From NCBI GenBank assembly GCA_046348585.1, contig JAXMDZ010000011.1, positions 1 to 64,000 of the forward strand: a stretch of 64,000 nucleotides of DNA, read 5' to 3'. The translations under genes and the position numbers were made by a program. The notes below the pieces were generated by a model. The model did not search any database. It was not told the origin of the DNA and saw only the letters and a program-made list of their open reading frames with translations. Shown here in pieces: positions 42,089-51,489 of this stretch (the stretch's first letter is position 1; the number at the start of each line of letters is the position of its first letter). The DNA comes from JADZAI01 sp046348585. Lineage in GTDB: Bacteria > Pseudomonadota > Alphaproteobacteria > Micropepsales > Micropepsaceae.

Positions 42089-42358
42089 TCAACGGCGCAG
42101 GCCGAGCTTGGCGATCAGGGCCGCGTAGCGGTCCTTGTCCTTCGCCTTGAGGTAGTCGAGCAGGCTGCGGCGGCGCGAAACCATCTTGATGAGGCCGCGG
42201 CGCGAGTGGTTGTCCTTGGCGTGGGCCTTGAAGTGGTCCTGCAGGGCGGTGATGCGCTCCGACAGGATGGCGACCTGGACTTCCGGCGAGCCGGTATCGC
42301 CCGCGGTATTGGCGTTGGCCTTGATGACTTCGGCCTTGCGTTCGCTCGTGATCGACAT
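42089..42358 (-). CDS. rpsO: 30S ribosomal protein S15
   Basis: 89 aa, the exact family size. GDTGSPEVQVAILSERI and LKAHAKDNHSRRGLIKMVSRRRSLLDYLK-type motif (here FKAHAKDNHSRRGL) bind 16S rRNA helices 20-22. Set between truB and pnp as in most proteobacteria. Confidence 0.97.
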   Translation of the reverse strand: MSITSERKAEVIKANANTAGDTGSPEVQVAILSERITALQDHFKAHAKDNHSRRGLIKMVSRRRSLLDYLKAKDKDRYAALIAKLGLRR

Positions 42359-42375
42359 CGGGTGCTCCTTCAGAT

Positions 42376-43320
42376 CTAGAGGTTGAACACGCGCAGCGGG
42401 TGGAACGCGCCGAGCTTCAGCTCGGCCATCGCCACGGGCCGTCCCGATTGCAGCGACGTGAGAAGGAGCACGGGCGGCGTTTCGCCGGCGTCCTTCAGCA
42501 TCGCCTCTGCCATCGCGAAGGCCGGACCGCGCACCGGGGCGGCCTGTCCGGATCGGATCCTGGCCGCGTCCGCCTCGCCGATGGCCAGTGCCGGGATGTC
42601 GTCCAGCGCGGTCTCGACGGGGTGCAGTTGCTTTTCAGCGGCGCCGCTATACGCCAAATCCGACAGGGCTTCTAGGGAAATCGCCTGCGATTCGTCGAAG
42701 GCCCCCGAGCGGGTCCGCCGCAGCGTGCCGACATGGCCGAGCGTGCCCAGGCGGCGGGCGAGGTCGCGGACGAAGGCGCGGACATAGACGCCCTTGCCGG
42801 TCGTCATTTCGAAAACGGTACGGTCCGCGCCGGGCGTGTCCAGAACCGCGATCCGCTCGATATAGGCCGGGCGGGATTTCAGCTCCACCGCCTCGCCCTC
42901 GCGGGCGAGGTCGTAGGCCCGCTCGCCGTCCACCTTGACCGCGCTGTAGGCGGGCGGGGTCTGTTCGGTCCAGCCGAGAAAGGCGGGGAGCGCGGCCAGC
43001 ACCGCCTCCGGCGTAGGGCGCACGGGGCTGGTTTCGATCACCTTGCCCTCGGCGTCGTCGGTGTCGGTGGCGGTCCCCCAGATCGCGGTGAAGCGATAGG
43101 TCTTCAGCGCGTCCATCGCGTAGGGGACGGTCTTGGTCGCCTCGCCGAAAGCGATCGCCAGCACCCCGGTCGCCATCGGATCGAGCGTGCCGGCATGTCC
43201 GGCCTTCTGGGCGTTGAAGAGCCGCCGGGCGCGATTGACGCAATCGGACGAGGTGAGGCCGGCGGGTTTGTCGAGGATCAGCCAGCCGTCGACCTTCTCG
43301 CCCTTGGGGCGGCGGGCCAT
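42376..43320 (-). CDS. truB: tRNA pseudouridine-55 synthase
   Basis: 314 aa. The motif GWLILDKPAGLTSSD, the catalytic aspartate in HAGTLDPMATGVL, and YRFTAIWGTATDTDDAEG are the TruB signatures. Modifies U55 in the T-loop and acts as a tRNA chaperone. Start overlaps the rbfA stop (TGATG). Confidence 0.96.
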   Translation of the reverse strand: MARRPKGEKVDGWLILDKPAGLTSSDCVNRARRLFNAQKAGHAGTLDPMATGVLAIAFGEATKTVPYAMDALKTYRFTAIWGTATDTDDAEGKVIETSPVRPTPEAVLAALPAFLGWTEQTPPAYSAVKVDGERAYDLAREGEAVELKSRPAYIERIAVLDTPGADRTVFEMTTGKGVYVRAFVRDLARRLGTLGHVGTLRRTRSGAFDESQAISLEALSDLAYSGAAEKQLHPVETALDDIPALAIGEADAARIRSGQAAPVRGPAFAMAEAMLKDAGETPPVLLLTSLQSGRPVAMAELKLGAFHPLRVFNL

Positions 43321-43733
43321 CAGGCGTCCTCGTCCTCGTCGCGCGGGCCGAGATCGCGCTGCACCGCCTTCGAGCGCAGCAGCGCGTCGATATGCTGGGC
43401 CTCGTCGAACGAGCGGTCGAGTTCGAAACGGATCTGCGGCACGACGCGCAGGTGGTTCAGCGCATGGCCAAGCTCGCCGCGGACATAGGCCTTGGCGAGG
43501 TTCAGCGCGGCGACGATCTCTTCTTCCTTCTCGCCGCCGAGCGGGGTGACGAAGAGCGTGCAGTTCTTCAGGTCCGGCGAGATGCGCACGCCCGTCACCG
43601 TCACGGTCGCCCCCGCCAGGAGCGGCTCGCGCCAGTTCGCCCGCGCCAGGATGTCATGCGCGGTGCGGCGGATTTCCTCCGCGACGCGCAGCTGGCGCTG
43701 GGTCGGGCCGGTGGATGGCTGCCTGCGGGTCAC
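43320..43733 (-). CDS. rbfA: Ribosome-binding factor A
   Basis: 137 aa. RVAEEIRRTAHDILAR at the start, a KH-like fold with GVRISPDLKNCTLFVTPLGG, and LNHLRVVPQIRFELDRSFDEAQHIDALL. Helps 30S maturation. Standard operon place between infB and truB, 21 bp from infB. Confidence 0.94.
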   Translation of the reverse strand: MTRRQPSTGPTQRQLRVAEEIRRTAHDILARANWREPLLAGATVTVTGVRISPDLKNCTLFVTPLGGEKEEEIVAALNLAKAYVRGELGHALNHLRVVPQIRFELDRSFDEAQHIDALLRSKAVQRDLGPRDEDEDA

Positions 43734-43754
43734 GTCAAACCTCGGCCGCGCGGA

Positions 43755-46399
43755 CTAGAGGGTCCGCGCGACCTCCTCGATGTCGAAGCACTCGATCGTG
43801 TCGCCTTCGCGGATGTCCTGGTAGTTCTCGAACGCCATGCCGCATTCGTAGCCCTGCTGGACCTCGCGCACTTCGTCCTTGAAGCGCTTCAGCGTCGAGA
43901 GCTTGCCTTCGTGGATGACCACCTTGTCGCGGATCAGGCGCACGCGCGCGCCGCGCCGCACCAGGCCCTCGACCACGCGGCAGCCCGCGACCTTGCCGAA
44001 CTTCGTGATGTTGAAGACCTGCAGGATCGTCGCGTTGCCGAGGAAGTTCTCCTTGATGACGGGCGACAGAAGCCCGCCCATCGCCGCCTTCACGTCGTCG
44101 ATGATGTTGTAGATGATCGAGTAGTAGCGGATGTCGACGCCATCGCGCTTGGCGCGCTCGCGGCCCTCGGCATGGGCGCGCACGTTGAAGGCGATGATCA
44201 CCGCGCCCGAAGCGTGGGCGAGAATGACGTCCGACTCGGTGACGCCGCCGACGCCCGACTGGAGCACCTGCACGCCGACTTCGTCGGTGGCGAGGCCCTT
44301 GAGCGCCTGGGCGATCGCTTCGACCGAGCCCTGCACGTCGGCCTTGATGACGACGGGCAGGATCTTCTTCTCGCCGACCTGACGGTCCTTCAGAAGGTCT
44401 TCCATGGTCGCGCGGCCGGAGATGCCGGTGCGCGCCTCGCGGCGCTTGCGGGTGCGGAAATCGGCGATCTCGCGGGCCCGCGCATCGCTCTCCACGACGA
44501 CCAGCTCGTCGCCGGCCTCGGGCGTGCCCTGAAGGCCCAGCACCTCGACCGGCTCGGAGGGGCCGGCCGACTGCACCGTCTTGCCCTGGTCGTTGACGAG
44601 GGCGCGCACGCGGCCCCATTCGCCGCCCGCGACCACGATGTCGCCGACCCGGATCGTGCCCTTCTCGACCAGAACGGTCGCCACCGGGCCGCGGCCCTTG
44701 TCGAGCTTGGCCTCGACGATGGCGCCCTCGGCCGGGCGGTCGGGATTGGCCTTCAGTTCGAGCACTTCGGCCTGCAGGAGGATCGCTTCCTCCAGCTTGT
44801 CGAGATTGAGCCGTTCCTTGGCCGAGACCTCGACGGCGATGACCTCGCCGCCCATGTCTTCCACCACGATCTCGTGGCGCAGCAATTCGGTCTTCACGCG
44901 GCTCGGATTGGCGTCCGGCTTGTCGATCTTGTTGATCGCCACGATGATCGGCACGCCCGCCGCCTTGGCGTGGGCGATCGCCTCCTCGGTCTGCGGCATG
45001 ACGCCGTCGTCGGCCGCGACCACCAGCACCACGATGTCGGTGACCTTGGCGCCGCGGGCGCGCATCGCGGTGAACGCGGCGTGGCCGGGCGTGTCGAGGA
45101 AGGTGATCTTGGCGCCGGCCGGGGTCGTGATCTGGTAGGCGCCGATATGCTGGGTGATGCCGCCGGCCTCGCCCGCGACCACGTTGGTCTGGCGCATGGC
45201 GTCGAGCAGCGAGGTCTTGCCGTGGTCGACATGGCCCATGATGGTCACGACCGGGGCGCGCGGCTTGAGCGTCTCGGGCGCGTCTTCGTCGCCCTTCAGG
45301 CCTTCGAGAACGTCGCTTTCGGCGACGCGCTTGACGATGTGGCCGTATTCCTCGGCGATGAGCTGGGCGGTGTCGGCGTCGAGCGAGGTGTTGATCGTCG
45401 CCATCACGCCGTTCTTCATCAGCACCTTGATGACGTCGACGGCGCGGCGGGCCATGCGGTTGGCGAGCTCCTGCACCGTGATCGCCTCGGGGATCACGAT
45501 GTCGCGCGGCGCGACCGCCTGGTTCTGGTCGTTGCGCTGCGCGCCCTGATGCAGGCGGCGCTGGGTCTGGCGGCGCATCGCGGCGAGCGAACGCTGGCGC
45601 TCCTCGCCGTCGCCCGAAACCGCCGTGGTGACGGTCAGGCGGCCGCCGCGGCGATCCGGCGTCTTGGCGCTGGGGCGGGCCGGAGCGGGCGCGGGGCGCG
45701 GCGCGGGCGCGCCCGGACGGCGCATGCCGGTCATGGTCGAGGCTTTGCGCTTGACGTTCTCGTCGTCGAAGGTCTGGCGCGGCGGCGCGGCCGGAGCGGG
45801 GGCGGCGGCCGGGGCGGGCTTCGCATCGGCTTCGACGCGGCGCGGCGCGGTTCGGGCTCGGTGCGGCGGCGGGCCTCTTCCTCGGCGGCGCGGCGGGCGT
45901 CGTCTTCCGCCTTGCGGCGGGCGGCGGCCTCGGCCTCGCGCTTGAGGCGAGCCTCTTCCTCGGCCCGGCGCTTGGCGTCGGCCTCGGCGCGGGCGCGGGC
46001 TTCGGCTTCGGCGATGCGGGCGTTGCCGATCGCCTTGGAGCGGGCGGCCTTTTCTTCCTCGGTCAGCGTGCGCAGGACCATGCCCGAACGCTGCGCCGAG
46101 GGCGGCAGCGGCTTGGGCGCGGGCTGGGGACGGGCCGGAGCGGCGGGAGCCGCCGCGACCGGCGGCGGCGCGGCGGGGGCCGGCGCGGGCGCGGCCGGCG
46201 CGGGATGCGCAGGCGCGGCCGGCGTGCCGGGGCGGACGACGGTGCGCTTCTTCTCGACCACGACCGCCTTGGTGCGGCCATGGCTGAAGCTCTGCTTGAC
46301 GGTGCCCGTCTCGCTGACCGGGCGCTTCACGCCCAGCGGCGCGCGCGGCGGGTTGCCGGCGCTGAGGGTCTTTCCCGTCTGATCCTTGTTATCCGTCAT
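43755..46399 (-). CDS. infB: Translation initiation factor IF-2, frame broken by one base
   Basis: About 881 aa if corrected. Frame A (46399 to 45731) gives the N-terminus and an Ala/Glu/Arg-rich coiled region; frame B (open to 45734) gives the IF2_N domain, the GTPase domain (GHVDHGKT, DTPGHAAF, NKID), and domains II-IV. The switch is in a CGCGCC-type run near 45837-45856, one base short. Frame A ends TGA overlapping an ATG in frame B (ATGA at 45731-45734), so the conserved part could also be made by reinitiation. Sequencing error is the simplest view. ATG 46399 is chosen over TTG 46402. Confidence 0.93.
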
Positions 46400-46420
46400 C
46401 AACCGCCTGAATGTCTGTAC

Positions 46421-47116
46421 CTAGTCGTTCGTCAACTCGCGCGACCACGCCGCAGGCGCCATCGCCCGGAACCCGGCCGTCCGCCCGATCTCTTCGAGAA
46501 AGCGCGCGTGGAGCCTGCCGGTGCCTGCCGACAGGAGGCAGGCGTGTATCACATTCGCGTCGCCCAAGGCCATGCTCAATTCTTCTGACGTGAACTGACC
46601 GCACAGCGGCGCATCCAGCTCGATCGCCTTGGCCTTGGCGAGAACCGAGCGGCGGCCGTCGAGCCCGCCGTCCGAGGCCTCGATCAGGGCGGCGATCTTC
46701 GGCCCGCCCTGTTCATGCACGTCGAGGGCCTGTTTCACCCGCTCGAAGCCGGTCACCACGATGCCCGCCCGCTTGGCGATGCCGAGCATGTCGAGCGCCC
46801 GCTTCAGCAGCAGCTTCTCGACCAGCGCCGGCAGGCCCGGATCGGCCTTCGCCTCCAGCGCCCGGGCGAGCAGGCCCTTGGAAACCGCCTTCGCCAGCGC
46901 CTTGGCGTCGGCGGCGACCCAGGCCCCGCGTCCGGGCAGTTCGTTGCCGGTGTCCGGCACGATCATGCCGTCCGGTCCGGCGACGAAACGGACCAGCTTC
47001 TCCTTGGGCAGGACGGCCCCGGTGGCGAGGCATTTGCGCGCCGGATCGGCGCCCCTGGCGTCGTGTTCGCCGCCCCGGCTGCGGTCCCGCCGTTGCTGGG
47101 CGGCCTTGCGGCTCAT
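46421..47116 (-). CDS. RNA-binding YlxR (DUF448) and L7Ae-like fusion protein
   Basis: 231 aa. The N-terminal YlxR domain (RKCLATGAVLPKEKLVRFVAGPDG...PGRGAWV) and C-terminal L7Ae/YlxQ-like domain (KRALDMLGIAKRAGIVVTGFERVKQAL...) are fused in one chain, as in many alphaproteobacteria. Both halves bind RNA and lie between nusA and infB in bacteria generally. The start codon overlaps the nusA stop (ATGA). Confidence 0.9.
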   Translation of the reverse strand: MSRKAAQQRRDRSRGGEHDARGADPARKCLATGAVLPKEKLVRFVAGPDGMIVPDTGNELPGRGAWVAADAKALAKAVSKGLLARALEAKADPGLPALVEKLLLKRALDMLGIAKRAGIVVTGFERVKQALDVHEQGGPKIAALIEASDGGLDGRRSVLAKAKAIELDAPLCGQFTSEELSMALGDANVIHACLLSAGTGRLHARFLEEIGRTAGFRAMAPAAWSRELTND

Positions 47117-48717
47117 GCCTCTTCCGTCGCCTCCTCGGCGCTGTCCTCGGCCGGCTCCTCGGCTTCCTCGGGGGCTTCGACCCAGCCCATCATGACGCGG
47201 GCGTTCATGACGATCGCCTCGGCGTCTTCCTTGGAGATGCCGGTGCCTTCCAGGATGCCCTTCACGTGGAAGCGCTCGCCCTTCTTGGAATCGTCGTAGC
47301 CGAGCAGGTCGTCGCCCGAGCAGCCGGCGAGGTCCTCCAGGCTCTTCACGTCGTTCTCGCCGAAGGCGACGAGCATCTGCGGCGTCACGCCCGGCACCTC
47401 GGCGACCTCGTCGAGCACGCCCAGTTCGCGGCGCCTGGCGTCGGCTTCGCGGTTCGCCGCCTCGATCACGTCGAGGGCGCGGCGCTGAAGCTCGGCCCCG
47501 GTCTCCTCGTCGATGCCGTCGATCGAGGAGAGTTCGTGCGGCTCGACATAGGCGAGTTCCTCAAGGCTGGAGAAGCCTTCCGAGGCGAGCAGCTGGGCCA
47601 GCACCTCGTCGACGTCGAGCGCCTCCATGAAGATCTGGGTGCGGGCGCGGAATTCCTTCTGACGGCGCTCCGATTCCTCGGCCTCCGTCATGATCTTGAT
47701 GTCCCAGCCGGTCAGCTGCGAGGCGAGGCGCACATTCTGGCCGCGGCGGCCGATGGCGAGGCTGAGCTGGTCCTCGGGCACCACCACGTCGATGCGGCCG
47801 GCGTCCTCGTCGAGCACGACCTTGGCGACTTCGGCGGGCTGGAGCGCGTTGACGATGAAGGTCGCGGCGTCCGGCGACCACGGGATGATGTCGATCTTCT
47901 CGCCCTGAAGCTCCTGCACGACCGCCTGCACGCGGCTGCCGCGCATGCCGACGCAGGCGCCGACCGGATCGATCGAGGAATCCTTCGAGATCACCGCGAT
48001 CTTGGCGCGGCTGCCCGGATCGCGCGCCACGGCGCGGATCTCGATGACGCCGTCATAGATCTCGGGCACTTCCTGCGCGAACAGCTTCGCCATGAACTGC
48101 GGATGGGTGCGCGACAGGAAGAGCTGCGGCCCGCGGGCCTCGCGGCGCACGTCGTAGAGATAGGCGCGGATGCGGTCGTTGGGGCGGAACACTTCGCGCG
48201 GCAGGCCCTCGTCGCGGCGCACGATCGCCTCGGCGCGGCCGAGATCGACGATGACGTTGCCGTATTCGACGCGCTTGACGATGCCGTGGATGATCTCGCC
48301 GATGCGGTCCTTGTATTCCTCGTACTGGCGCTCGCGCTGGGCGTCGCGGACCTTCTGCATGATGACCTGCTTGCCGGTCTGCGCGGCGATGCGGCCGAAA
48401 TCGAAGGGCGGCAGCGGGTCGAGGATGGTGTCGCCGGCCTGGGCGGCCGGGTTGCGGCGCTGCGCCGCCTCGACCGAAATCTCGGTGGCGTCGTTCTCGA
48501 CCTTGTCGACGACCAGCAGCACGCGGTGCAGGCGGGTCTCGCCGGTCTTGGGATCGAGCTCGGCGCGGATCTCGCTGGAGGTGCCGTAGCGCGAGCGCGC
48601 GGCCTTGGCCATCGCGTCTTCCATCGCCGCGATGACGATCTCCTTGTCGATCAGGGCTTCGCGCGCGACCGCGTCGGCGATCTGCAGCAGTTCCAGTCGG
48701 TTGGCGCTGACGGCCAT
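47113..48717 (-). CDS. nusA: Transcription termination/antitermination factor NusA
   Basis: 534 aa. N-terminal RNAP-binding domain (LELLQIADAVAREALIDKEIV), S1 (about 135-200), KH1 and KH2 (IDPVGACVGMRGSRVQAVVQEL; AIGRRGQNVRLASQLTGW), and two C-terminal acidic HhH repeats. Affects pausing, termination and antitermination. In E. coli NusA feeds back on its own operon; here an intrinsic terminator precedes rimP. Confidence 0.96.
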   Translation of the reverse strand: MAVSANRLELLQIADAVAREALIDKEIVIAAMEDAMAKAARSRYGTSSEIRAELDPKTGETRLHRVLLVVDKVENDATEISVEAAQRRNPAAQAGDTILDPLPPFDFGRIAAQTGKQVIMQKVRDAQRERQYEEYKDRIGEIIHGIVKRVEYGNVIVDLGRAEAIVRRDEGLPREVFRPNDRIRAYLYDVRREARGPQLFLSRTHPQFMAKLFAQEVPEIYDGVIEIRAVARDPGSRAKIAVISKDSSIDPVGACVGMRGSRVQAVVQELQGEKIDIIPWSPDAATFIVNALQPAEVAKVVLDEDAGRIDVVVPEDQLSLAIGRRGQNVRLASQLTGWDIKIMTEAEESERRQKEFRARTQIFMEALDVDEVLAQLLASEGFSSLEELAYVEPHELSSIDGIDEETGAELQRRALDVIEAANREADARRRELGVLDEVAEVPGVTPQMLVAFGENDVKSLEDLAGCSGDDLLGYDDSKKGERFHVKGILEGTGISKEDAEAIVMNARVMMGWVEAPEEAEEPAEDSAEEATEEA

Positions 48718-48741
48718 GTCGGTTTCCTCTCGGCTGATCTT

Positions 48742-49242
48742 CTAGTGCGTGCGGCCGCGGGCGGCCTGGGCTTCGGCGATGAGGCGGTCGGTGAGGACGA
48801 GCCTCGCCTCTCCGATCGCCGAGAACGGGACGGTCAGCCTCTCGTCGGGGCTGATCGCCAGGGTGACGGTGGTCGCGTCGGCGGCGGCGATCTCGACGGC
48901 GTAGCGGCGGCGGCCCTTGGCGTCCGGCGCCACCAATTCGATCTTCGCCTTGTGACCGGCGAAGCGCGCGAAATCCTTCGGCCGGGTGAGCGGCCGGTCG
49001 ATGCCGGGCGAGGAGACTTCGAGGTCGTAGTCCTCGGCGATCGGGTCTTCGACGTCGAGCATTTCGGAAATCGCCCGCGAAAGCTGCGCGCAATCGTCGA
49101 CGGTCATCGTGCCGTCGGGGCGTTCGGCCATCACCTGAAGCGTCTTGTGGGCTGAGCCGGTGAGGCGCACGCGCACCAGTTCGAACCCTTCGCGCGCGGC
49201 GATGGGGGCGATCAGCGCAATCAAGGTCTCGGGCGTCGACAT
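48742..49242 (-). CDS. rimP: Ribosome maturation factor RimP
   Basis: 166 aa. LIALIAPIAAREGFELVRVRL, DDCAQLSRAISEMLDVEDPI and LEVSSPGIDRPLTRPKDF are family motifs. Acts in 30S assembly. ATG 49242 (MSTPETLI) is used; a TTG at 49263 is possible but lies in the U-run of the terminator just upstream. First gene of rimP-nusA-ylxR-infB-rbfA-truB-rpsO-pnp. Confidence 0.94.
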   Translation of the reverse strand: MSTPETLIALIAPIAAREGFELVRVRLTGSAHKTLQVMAERPDGTMTVDDCAQLSRAISEMLDVEDPIAEDYDLEVSSPGIDRPLTRPKDFARFAGHKAKIELVAPDAKGRRRYAVEIAAADATTVTLAISPDERLTVPFSAIGEARLVLTDRLIAEAQAARGRTH

Positions 49243-49261
49243 CTCGGCTCCGCCGGTCAAC

Positions 49262-49287
49262 AAAAAAGGCGGCCCGCGGGGGCCACC
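49262..49287 (-). terminator. Intrinsic terminator/attenuator just before rimP
   Basis: On the minus strand GGTGGCCC, loop CCGC, GGGCCGCC, then TTTTTTG. The U-run ends 19 bp before the rimP ATG, which leaves no room for a promoter downstream. A second hairpin (CTGATC/GATCAG, 49293-49308) lies just upstream. It either ends the trmB transcript or attenuates the rimP-nusA operon. Confidence 0.75.
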
Positions 49288-49365
49288 TCCTTCTGATCTC
49301 TCGATCAGCAGACCGGTTTGTGGGCCGCTATATGCGCCCGAAACTTGTGCGGATCAAGGGGGGCC

Positions 49366-50060
49366 TCAGACCCGGCGGAACCGGAGATAGGCCGGGGTGC
49401 GGCCGGCGGCGAGGGCCTTGGCCTCGTAGCGGGTCGGCGGCCAGCCGGGGGGGCGCGCCGACCAGTCGGCGGCGGACCGCGCCTCGAAGGCGAAGCTGTG
49501 GCCCCTCGCGCGGTTGAAGCGGGCGATCTCGACCAGGGTCCAGCGCACATAGTCGGCGATGTCGGAGGCGACGCGGAAGACGCCGCCGGGTTTCAGCACC
49601 CGGGCGATCTCGCCCAGATTCGCCTGCGAGACGAAGCGGCGCTTGTGGTGACGGGCCTTCGGCCAGGGATCGGGAAAGAGCAGGAAGACGGCGTCGAGGC
49701 TGGCGGCCGGCAGCGCTCCAGCACGTCGCGCGCGTCGCCGTGATGGATACGCAGATTGGCGAGATCGCGCGCCGCAAGCGCCAGCTTGGCGACGCCGTTG
49801 AGGAAGGGTTCGGCGCCGATGAAGCCGGTGTCCGGATGGGCGGCGGCCTGGGCGGCGAGATGCTCGCCGCCGCCGAAGCCGATTTCGAGCGCCAGCCTGC
49901 CGAGGCCGGGAAAGAGCGCGGCCGGATCGGCGAGCCGTGCCGGATCGAGCGCCATGGCCGGCAGCACGCGCTCATAGGCTTCGCGCGCGCCGGTCTTCAG
50001 CGGCCGGCCCTGGCGGCGGCCATAGATCAGCCGCCGCTTGTCAGGTCCGCTATCGGTCAT
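49366..50060 (-). CDS. trmB: tRNA (guanine-46-N7)-methyltransferase, frame broken by one base
   Basis: 231 aa if corrected. SAM-site motif LEIGFGGGEHLAAQAAAHP, GAEPFLNGV and GDARDVLER are in frame from ATG 50060; adding one C near 49713 restores FLLFPDPWPKARHHKRRFVSQANL and joins VLKPGGVFRVASDIADYV... to the stop at 49366. As it stands the frame runs on with unrelated sequence. Downstream of metK by 137 bp, separated by a palindromic repeat. Confidence 0.88.
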
Positions 50061-50087
50061 GGCGCGTTGCGCTTTGTCCAAACCCTC

Positions 50088-50165
50088 ATGGCCGCCCTTG
50101 AGGCGGCCATCCAGGGCACGCGGCGGCGCTGGCTGGATGGCCGGGTCAAGCCCGGCCATGAGGAC
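50088..50165. repeat. Dispersed 78-bp palindromic repeat, copy 2
   Basis: Partner of 9170-9247. Here both ends are palindromic: ATGGCCGCC / GGCGGCCAT (50088-50110) and the GGCCGGGTCAAGCCCGGCC block (50139-50157). It sits between metK and trmB. Confidence 0.75.
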
Positions 50166-50197
50166 AAGGGAGAAATCGCGAAGACCTCCCCGGCGGA

Positions 50198-51364
50198 TCA
50201 GAACGCGCCCTTGAGCGCGTCGACGAGATCGGTCTTCTCCCACGAGAAGCCGCCGTCGGCTTCGGCCGCGCGGCCGAAATGGCCGTAGGCGGCGGTGCGG
50301 GCATAGATCGGCCGGTTGAGCTTCAGATGCTCGCGGATCGCCCGGGGAGACGCGCCGCCGACGAGTTCGGGGAGGATCTTCTCCAGCTTCGCCGGATCGA
50401 CTTTCCCGGTGTCGTGCAGGTCGACATAGAAGCTGAGCGGCTTGGAGACGCCGATCGCGTAGCCGATCTGGATGGTGCACTTGTCGGAGAGGCCGGCCGC
50501 GACGACGTTCTTGGCGAGGTAGCGGCTGATATAGGCGGCCGAGCGGTCGACCTTGGTCGGGTCCTTGCCCGAGAACGCGCCGCCGCCGTGCGGGGCCGCG
50601 CCGCCATAGGTGTCGACGATGATCTTGCGCCCGGTGAGGCCGCAATCGCCGTCCGGGCCGCCGATGACGAAATTGCCGGTCGGGTTGATATGCCACTCGG
50701 TCGCTTCGGTCACGAAGCCTTCGGGCAGCACTTTCAGGATATAGGGCCTCACGATCTCGGCGATGTCGGCCGGGGAGAGGCCCGCCTTGTGCTGGGTGGA
50801 GAGCACGATCGAGGTCGCGCGCACCGGCTTGCCGTTTTCGTAGAGCAGGGTCACCTGGCTCTTGGCGTCGGGTTCGAGGCCCTTCTCCTTGCCCGAGTGG
50901 CGTGCCTCGGCCAGCACTTTGAGGATGTTGTGCGAGTATTGCAGGGTCGCCGGCATCAGCTCAGGCGTTTCGTTCGTCGCGTAGCCGAACATGATGCCCT
51001 GGTCGCCCGCGCCCTCGTCCTTGTTGCCGGCCGCATCGACGCCCATCGCGATGTCGGCCGACTGGGCGTGCAGGTGGCACTCGTAGTGCGCGGTCGCCCA
51101 GTGGAAGCCGATCTGCTCGTAGCCGATGTCCTTCACCGCCGCGCGGATCTTGCCCTCAAGGCCGGTGATGACCTCGCCGGGGCCGCGCACTTCGCCGGCG
51201 ATGATGATGCGCTGGGTCGTCACCATCGTCTCGCAGGCGACGCGAGCGTAGGGGTCGGCGCCGAGAAAGGCGTCGACAACGGTGTCCGAGATCCGGTCGG
51301 CCACCTTGTCGGGATGGCCCTCCGAAACGCTTTCGGACGTAAACAGGTAAGACGACCGCGCCAT
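50198..51364 (-). CDS. metK: S-adenosylmethionine synthetase
   Basis: 388 aa. SESVSEGHPDKVADRISD, GAGDQGIMFGYA and GGAAPHGGGAFSGKD are the ATP, methionine and phosphate motifs. Makes SAM. ATG 51364. No SAM riboswitch motif was recognised in the 125 bp upstream; a TTGACC -35-like element occurs there (minus strand). Adjacent to trmB and lnt-side genes, a common alphaproteobacterial order. Confidence 0.95.
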   Translation of the reverse strand: MARSSYLFTSESVSEGHPDKVADRISDTVVDAFLGADPYARVACETMVTTQRIIIAGEVRGPGEVITGLEGKIRAAVKDIGYEQIGFHWATAHYECHLHAQSADIAMGVDAAGNKDEGAGDQGIMFGYATNETPELMPATLQYSHNILKVLAEARHSGKEKGLEPDAKSQVTLLYENGKPVRATSIVLSTQHKAGLSPADIAEIVRPYILKVLPEGFVTEATEWHINPTGNFVIGGPDGDCGLTGRKIIVDTYGGAAPHGGGAFSGKDPTKVDRSAAYISRYLAKNVVAAGLSDKCTIQIGYAIGVSKPLSFYVDLHDTGKVDPAKLEKILPELVGGASPRAIREHLKLNRPIYARTAAYGHFGRAAEADGGFSWEKTDLVDALKGAF

Positions 51365-51489
51365 TGAGGCCCCCGTGTGAGACGGCGAAAAAGGATGACC
51401 GGCGCGCCGGATCGGTCCGGGCGCTTCGCGCGACCTTCTGACAAAGCCGCGAATAGGGGTCAAGCCGCCTGCCGTCCGGAGGCGCAGTC

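Noticed and set aside
43392..46382. A 996-codon plus-strand open frame antisense to infB, and similar long antisense frames at 39669-42128, 22711-24933, 10783-13215 and 19374-20786
   Set aside because: They lie opposite well-supported genes and their translations have no motifs and odd composition; they arise from the strong GC bias.
45731..46399. The infB N-terminal half as a separate proline/alanine-rich gene
   Set aside because: Its content and position match the IF-2 N-terminus, and one base restores a single frame.
51365..51489. SAM-responsive riboswitch before metK
   Set aside because: The 125-bp gap does not show the recognisable SAM-II or SAM/SAH riboswitch core; only a TTGACC-like -35 stands out.
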